From an uncultured Clostridia bacterium (GTDB lineage: Bacteria; Bacillota; Clostridia; Oscillospirales; Ruminococcaceae): a DNA stretch of 9,344 nt. This document shows, piece by piece, positions 6,212-9,344 of the stretch. Every line of letters starts with the position of its first letter. The first letter of the stretch is position 1. The position numbers and the translations under genes were made by a program. The DNA is taken from positions 1 to 9,344 of the forward strand of contig CAMGJS010000025.1 in assembly GCA_946056455.1 (NCBI GenBank), in the 5' to 3' direction. The notes under the pieces were generated by a model. It ran no database searches and was not told the origin of the DNA. It worked only from the letters and a program-made list of their open reading frames with translations.

Positions 6212-7126
6212 CTAAACTTTAAGGTGCTTTCTCGTACTTGCCGCCGTTCCTATTGCACCGAAAACAATTCCGACAATAACATAAGCAAGCGAAACTTTGA
6301 GCCATATCGTATCATAAGGGATAAATTCGCCCATTCCGAGCGCCTTCCAGAGATTGTTTTCCTGATAAAGAATGTCTATTATCTTTTCATATACAAGCCA
6401 GGTAGCAACCGATGAAACTATGCCCGCAACGGCGCCCGTCAGCATACCCTCTACAAAGAAAGGTATTCTGATAAAGGTGTTTGTCGCTCCGACATATTTC
6501 ATAATGTTTATTTCACGACTTCTTGCAAAGACGCTGGCTCTTGTCGCGTTTGAGATTATTACCATCGAAACTATCGCAAGCGCAATTATTATCGCTGATG
6601 AAATTATCGCGATAGTGGATTTTAAGCTTGTGAGAATAGAAGCAAAATCATCGGGTGATTTTATGTTTATGATATACCCTTGAGAAGCAAACCTTGCGTC
6701 AATAGCTGTTATGGTTCTTCTCATCTTTGAAACATCGGATATCTTTATCCTGAATGCGTCGGGCAAAGGGCTTTCTTCAAAATAAGCAAAGATTTCGTCA
6801 GCGTTTTCATACTTTGCCTTTTCGTCCTCCCACGCCTGCTCCTTTGAATAGAACACAACGCTCGAAACATTCTCCGTTGATTTTAAAACGCCGTCAATCT
6901 CGGCTATTGCCTCGTCGGTTATGTTGTCGTCAAGATAGAGAATTACTTCGTTGCGGTTTTCAATTCCGCTTACAAAACGGTTTATGTTCATTGTGGCAAG
7001 AAGCGAAAATCCCACAAGCAACAAGGAAACCGTCAGGACGCAGAACGATGCAAACGACATAACTCTGTTTGTCCAGATATTTTTTACACCCTGTCCCACA
7101 AGGTATTTCATACTGCTAATTCGCAT
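6212..7126 (-). CDS. ftsX: cell division / cell-wall hydrolase control membrane protein FtsX
   Basis: FtsX is the membrane half of the FtsEX ABC complex, which passes ATP-driven changes to a hydrolase outside the cell. The 304 residues show the family layout: cytoplasmic N-terminus, TM1 (about 24-46), an outside domain (about 47-165) that should bind the coiled coil of the M23 partner, then TM2 (171-193), TM3 (224-247) and TM4 (275-297). The conserved cytoplasmic loop 'SREINIMKYVGATNTFIR' (203-220), followed by 'PFFVEG', is diagnostic. I start it at ATG 7126 because GGAGGAGG lies 6 nt upstream. This makes the gene overlap ftsE by 11 nt, a usual sign of translational coupling and equal synthesis. 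The open frame reaches further (7168), but that start has no SD and would lie deep in ftsE. Confidence 0.95.
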   Translation of the reverse strand: MRISSMKYLVGQGVKNIWTNRVMSFASFCVLTVSLLLVGFSLLATMNINRFVSGIENRNEVILYLDDNITDEAIAEIDGVLKSTENVSSVVFYSKEQAWEDEKAKYENADEIFAYFEESPLPDAFRIKISDVSKMRRTITAIDARFASQGYIINIKSPDDFASILTSLKSTIAIISSAIIIALAIVSMVIISNATRASVFARSREINIMKYVGATNTFIRIPFFVEGMLTGAVAGIVSSVATWLVYEKIIDILYQENNLWKALGMGEFIPYDTIWLKVSLAYVIVGIVFGAIGTAASTRKHLKV

Positions 7127-7817
7127 AATATTCCTCCTCCGTATTCTCTCCGGGGAGTATCTGGTCAAATACCACCGAGCCGTTTTTCATCGCAATAGTT
7201 CTTCCGCCGAAATACTCGACAAGCTCCTGCTCGTGAGTAACCATAAGAACGGTAGTTCCGCAGTTGTTTATCTCTTTTAAAAGCCTTACTATCTGGAATG
7301 AAAGCTCAGGGTCGATATTTCCCGTCGGCTCGTCCGCAATAATAAGAGCAGGGTCGTTGACAAGCGCCCTTGCAAGAGCAACTCTCTGCTGTTCTCCTCC
7401 CGAAAGCTCACGGGGGTAGCACTTCAATTTATCCTGCAATCCGACAAGCGCTATTACCTTCGGCACTCTTGAACGGATATACTTCTGCGGAGCGTCAATA
7501 ACCCTCAGAACATAAGCGATATTGTCATACACCGTCATATTCGGAATAAGTCTGAAATCCTGGAACACTACTCCTATCGTTCTTCTGAGATAGGGTATCT
7601 TCCTCTGCTTTAATTTGTTGAGCTTAAAGCCGTTGACGATAACATTGCCCGAAGTCGCCGAAACCTCTTTGAGTATAAGCTTGATAAGGGTACTTTTACC
7701 TGCGCCCGAAGCGCCGACAACAAAGGCGAATTCACCGTCCTTTATTTTAAGGCTGACATTATTCAAGGCGTCAACGCCGTTTTCATAAGTCACCGAAACA
7801 TTTTCAAATTCTACCAC
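7116..7817 (-). CDS. ftsE: ABC transporter ATPase FtsE
   Basis: FtsE is the cytoplasmic ATPase that powers FtsX. The 233 residues contain every nucleotide-binding motif: Walker A 'GASGAGKS' (35-42), Q-loop Gln86, signature 'LSGGEQQRVALARA' (138-151), Walker B 'ALIIADEP' (157-164) with catalytic E163, D-loop 'GNID', and H-loop His195 in 'VTHE'. 'VVFQDFRL' and 'TVYDNIAYVLRV' are typical of FtsE rather than of other small ABC ATPases, and the ftsX gene that follows with an overlap settles the assignment. The start is GTG at 7817, the only start codon that keeps the whole domain. An SD-like AAGGGGATC lies upstream at a rather long spacing (about 10 nt from AAGGGG). It is the first gene of the four-gene cluster. 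Confidence 0.96.
   Translation of the reverse strand: MVEFENVSVTYENGVDALNNVSLKIKDGEFAFVVGASGAGKSTLIKLILKEVSATSGNVIVNGFKLNKLKQRKIPYLRRTIGVVFQDFRLIPNMTVYDNIAYVLRVIDAPQKYIRSRVPKVIALVGLQDKLKCYPRELSGGEQQRVALARALVNDPALIIADEPTGNIDPELSFQIVRLLKEINNCGTTVLMVTHEQELVEYFGGRTIAMKNGSVVFDQILPGENTEEEYYAN
7133..7140 (-). promoter_or_regulatory. strong ribosome binding site of ftsX inside ftsE
   Basis: GGAGGAGG on the minus strand is 6 nt before ATG 7126. It lies within the ftsE codons for the Glu-rich tail 'EEEYYAN' and decides the ftsX start over the longer open frame. Confidence 0.85.
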
Positions 7818-7864
7818 AAAAAGTGATCCCCTTCCGTTTTATAAAGAAAAATGCTGATAAACAA

Positions 7865-7893
7865 ATTATAGGGCAACAAGGGGTATCCGTCCT
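7865..7893 (-). promoter_or_regulatory. possible promoter of the ftsEX-M23-S41 cluster
   Basis: A perfect -10 TATAAT (7870-7865) lies 47 nt before the ftsE start. At 17-nt spacing the -35 is AGGACG (7893-7888), only 3 of 6 matches. That -35 falls inside the folded inverted-repeat element, so promoter and structure overlap. The cluster may also be read through from the upstream regulator gene. Confidence 0.4.
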
Positions 7894-7918
7894 GCGACGG
7901 CACCCTCTGCCACCCCTT
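7878..7918. repeat. branched inverted-repeat element between regulator gene and ftsE
   Basis: An outer 7-bp stem AAGGGGT (7878-7884) / ACCCCTT (7912-7918) encloses two smaller hairpins: CCGTC/GACGG (7887-7891 with 7896-7900) and GGCA/TGCC (7899-7902 with 7908-7911). The two share GG 7899-7900, so they compete or shorten one another. The element starts 14 nt past the regulator's stop codon and could act as its terminator, although the minus-strand T-tract is poor (CTTGTTG). The plus-strand tail (CTTTTAATTATTTT) is better. It could also be an interspersed palindromic repeat or a small structured RNA element. Confidence 0.55.
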
Positions 7919-7932
7919 TTAATTATTTTCGA

Positions 7933-9018
7933 CTAAAATTTTGTCGGATTAGCCGAAAGATACTTTCTTACCATAAGCGCTATCTTGAAGATTATAGCGT
8001 GGTCAAATTCTCTAAGGTCAAGTCCCGTCAGCTTCTTGATTTTTTCAAGACGGTAAACAAGTGTGTTTCTGTGAACAAACAGCTTTCTCGAAGTTTCCGA
8101 AACATTGAGGTTGTTTTCAAAGAATCTCTGTATTGTAAAGAGAGTTTCGTGGTCAAGAGAGTCAATAGAGCCTCTCTTGAAAACTTCGTGCAGGAATGTT
8201 TCACAGAGCGTTGTGGGAAGATGATAGATAAGTCTTGCAATACCAAGGTTATCATAGCTTACTATAACCTTGTCGGTATCGAATACCTTTCCGACTTCAA
8301 GAGCAATCTGCGCTTCCTTGAAGGACCTTGCAAGGTCTTTTACACCCTGAACGCAGGTTCCTATTCCCACATTTACTCTTGTATAGAATTCGCTTGAAAG
8401 CGTGTCCGAAATAGAACGGGCAAGCTTTTCAATGTCCTTTGACTCTACATTGTTCTTGACTTCCTTGACAAGAACTATATCGCTTTCTGTTATGTTGAAA
8501 ACAAAGTCCTTGCTCTTGTCGGGGAAGAGGTTCTGAATAATGTCATAAGCAGAAACATCGTTTGAAGAAACTATTCTTATTAAAAGAACAACTCGGTTGA
8601 TGTCGGCGTTGAAGTGAAGCTCTCTCGCCTTGATGACAACATCTCCTGGGAGAACATTGTCAAGCACGACATTCTTGATAAAGTTGTTTCTGTCGTATTT
8701 TTCATCGTAATACTGCTTTATGCTTGAAAGGGTGATAGCCATAATAGAGGCGTATCTTGAAGCGTTTTCGTCCGTTCCCTCAACAAATACGGCATAATCT
8801 GATCTCATATGTGTTCCGAACGGCTTATATGTATAACCGTCACGGATGAATACATCGTGAGAGTCGCTCAAATCAAGAGAAACAAATTCGTTTGTTGTTC
8901 CGATTTTAGTGAGGTCACTGCAAGCGATAATTGTCGCCGTTTCGTCAACCACGCCGATAACGCAGTTCATCGTATCCTTCATCTGATGGATAAGCCCTTG
9001 AAAAAGTCTGTTAGACAT
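7933..9018 (-). CDS. CdaR/PucR-type transcriptional regulator
   Basis: The 361-residue protein has three parts. Residues 1-105 form a sensor-like domain ('MNCVIGVVDETATIIACSD'), PAS- or GAF-like in look; its ligand is unknown. Residues about 110-260 match the GGDEF-like middle domain of CdaR regulators, including 'KNVVLDNVLPGDVVIKARELHF' split across 115-136 and 'LARSFKEAQIALEVGK' (229-244). Residues about 290-350 are the PucR-type helix-turn-helix ('FFENNLNVSETSRKLF', then 'VHRNTLVYRLEKIKKLTGLD'). It should bind DNA and respond to a metabolite, but I cannot tell which; a sugar-diacid role as in E. coli CdaR is not supported by any neighbour. ATG 9018 follows GGGAG at 9-nt spacing. Its place just before ftsE on the same strand suggests, but does not prove, control of that cluster. 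Confidence 0.88.
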   Translation of the reverse strand: MSNRLFQGLIHQMKDTMNCVIGVVDETATIIACSDLTKIGTTNEFVSLDLSDSHDVFIRDGYTYKPFGTHMRSDYAVFVEGTDENASRYASIMAITLSSIKQYYDEKYDRNNFIKNVVLDNVLPGDVVIKARELHFNADINRVVLLIRIVSSNDVSAYDIIQNLFPDKSKDFVFNITESDIVLVKEVKNNVESKDIEKLARSISDTLSSEFYTRVNVGIGTCVQGVKDLARSFKEAQIALEVGKVFDTDKVIVSYDNLGIARLIYHLPTTLCETFLHEVFKRGSIDSLDHETLFTIQRFFENNLNVSETSRKLFVHRNTLVYRLEKIKKLTGLDLREFDHAIIFKIALMVRKYLSANPTKF

Positions 9019-9073
9019 ACCTTTTATCTCCCTCGTTGTTAATAAATAGGGGCGCTTTGCCCATTACCTTACT

Positions 9074-9102
9074 ATTATACATAACTTTTTTCGTTTCTGC
9101 AA
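9074..9102 (-). promoter_or_regulatory. probable sigma-A promoter of the CdaR-type gene
   Basis: On the minus strand, TTGCAG (9102-9097), a 17-nt spacer and a perfect TATAAT (9079-9074) form a plausible promoter; the -35 matches at only three positions. Transcription would start near 9067, giving a leader of about 50 nt. The leader contains a small hairpin, GGGC/GCCC (arms 9062-9059 and 9053-9050). Confidence 0.6.
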
Positions 9103-9215
9103 GAGTTTTATGGCATTTTTACTCAACTTTTATTTGATAAAAAGTCGATTTTGCAATATACTCACAAAAACATACCTTCAACACCATAAATACTACATCA
9201 TTTTTAGACAAAATG

Positions 9216-9232
9216 TGTTAACAATTTGTTAA
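9216..9232 (+). promoter_or_regulatory. WalR/PhoP-type response regulator box 1
   Basis: TGTTAA (9216-9221), five bases and TGTTAA (9227-9232) match the WalR (YycF) consensus TGTWAH-N5-TGTWAH exactly. Read on the other strand the same site is TTAACA-N5-TTAACA, the PhoP (Pho box) direct repeat. Which OmpR-family regulator binds it cannot be told from sequence. Confidence 0.5.
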
Positions 9233-9288
9233 CTTTGTAGAAAAACCCACTATTCACTTGTGTATATCCGACAAACAAAAGAAGAAAA

Positions 9289-9305
9289 TGTTACCTTTTT
9301 GTAAT
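9289..9305 (+). promoter_or_regulatory. WalR-type response regulator box 2
   Basis: TGTTAC (9289-9294), five bases (CTTTT) and TGTAAT (9300-9305) also fit TGTWAH-N5-TGTWAH exactly. It begins 73 bp after box 1, close to seven helical turns. A further partial half-site TGTTA is cut by the window end (9340-9344). Confidence 0.45.
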
Positions 9306-9344
9306 ATATTAACTGCAAGGAAACTTTTAGTGAATAAAATGTTA

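Larger units (their letters stand above)
9103..9344. other. AT-rich intergenic region upstream of the CdaR-type gene
   Basis: I find no convincing gene here on either strand. Besides the two response regulator boxes, it is AT-rich with short A and T runs. I could not place a clear plus-strand promoter with both hexamers, nor a second minus-strand promoter. The region probably also holds the control region of a gene that starts to the right of the window. Confidence 0.6.

Noticed and set aside
7127..7168. Longer ftsX start at 7168
   Set aside because: It has no SD and lies deep in ftsE, while ATG 7126 has GGAGGAGG 6 nt upstream.
9217..9233. Rex redox-repressor site
   Set aside because: Rex sites read TTGTTAA-N4-TTAACAA; here the half-sites are in the opposite order (TTAACAA then TTGTTAA).

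Overview
The window looks like ordinary chromosome from a Gram-positive anaerobe of the class Clostridia, probably Oscillospirales/Ruminococcaceae-like. The reasons are moderate GC, Shine-Dalgarno sites close to AGGAGG, sigma-A type promoters and a gene set of CdaR-type regulator, ftsE, ftsX, coiled-coil M23 peptidase, S41 protein, greA and lysS. The genus is not determined. Seven complete genes lie on the minus strand. One gene fragment on the plus strand, the C-terminus of a YfhO-family membrane protein, converges on them at the left edge behind a shared bidirectional terminator.

Read in the direction of minus-strand transcription (right to left): (1) 9019-9344, an AT-rich intergenic region with a promoter for the regulator gene and two exact matches to the WalR/PhoP-type direct-repeat box, perhaps serving an unseen gene to the right; (2) 9018-7933, a CdaR/PucR-type regulator; (3) 7932-7818, a branched inverted-repeat element overlapping a possible promoter; (4) 7817-3796, a tightly packed ftsE-ftsX-M23-S41 cluster (11-nt overlap, then gaps of 9 and 16 nt); (5) a near-ideal sigma-A promoter followed by greA-lysS, with lysS starting at TTG behind an SD that overlaps the greA stop; (6) a terminator, then a membrane-anchored protein of unknown function.

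FtsE and FtsX should form a membrane ABC complex that controls the secreted M23 (LytM) hydrolase, as known for FtsEX with EnvC, PcsB or CwlO. The fourth gene is an S41/CtpA-like PDZ protein. Its predicted catalytic Ser, Lys and Gln are all replaced (Tyr297, Val322, Lys326), so it is best read as a pseudoprotease inside a cell-wall hydrolase operon. That protein and the tandem WalR-like boxes are the two most interesting points. I saw no mobile element, CRISPR array, tRNA or rRNA.
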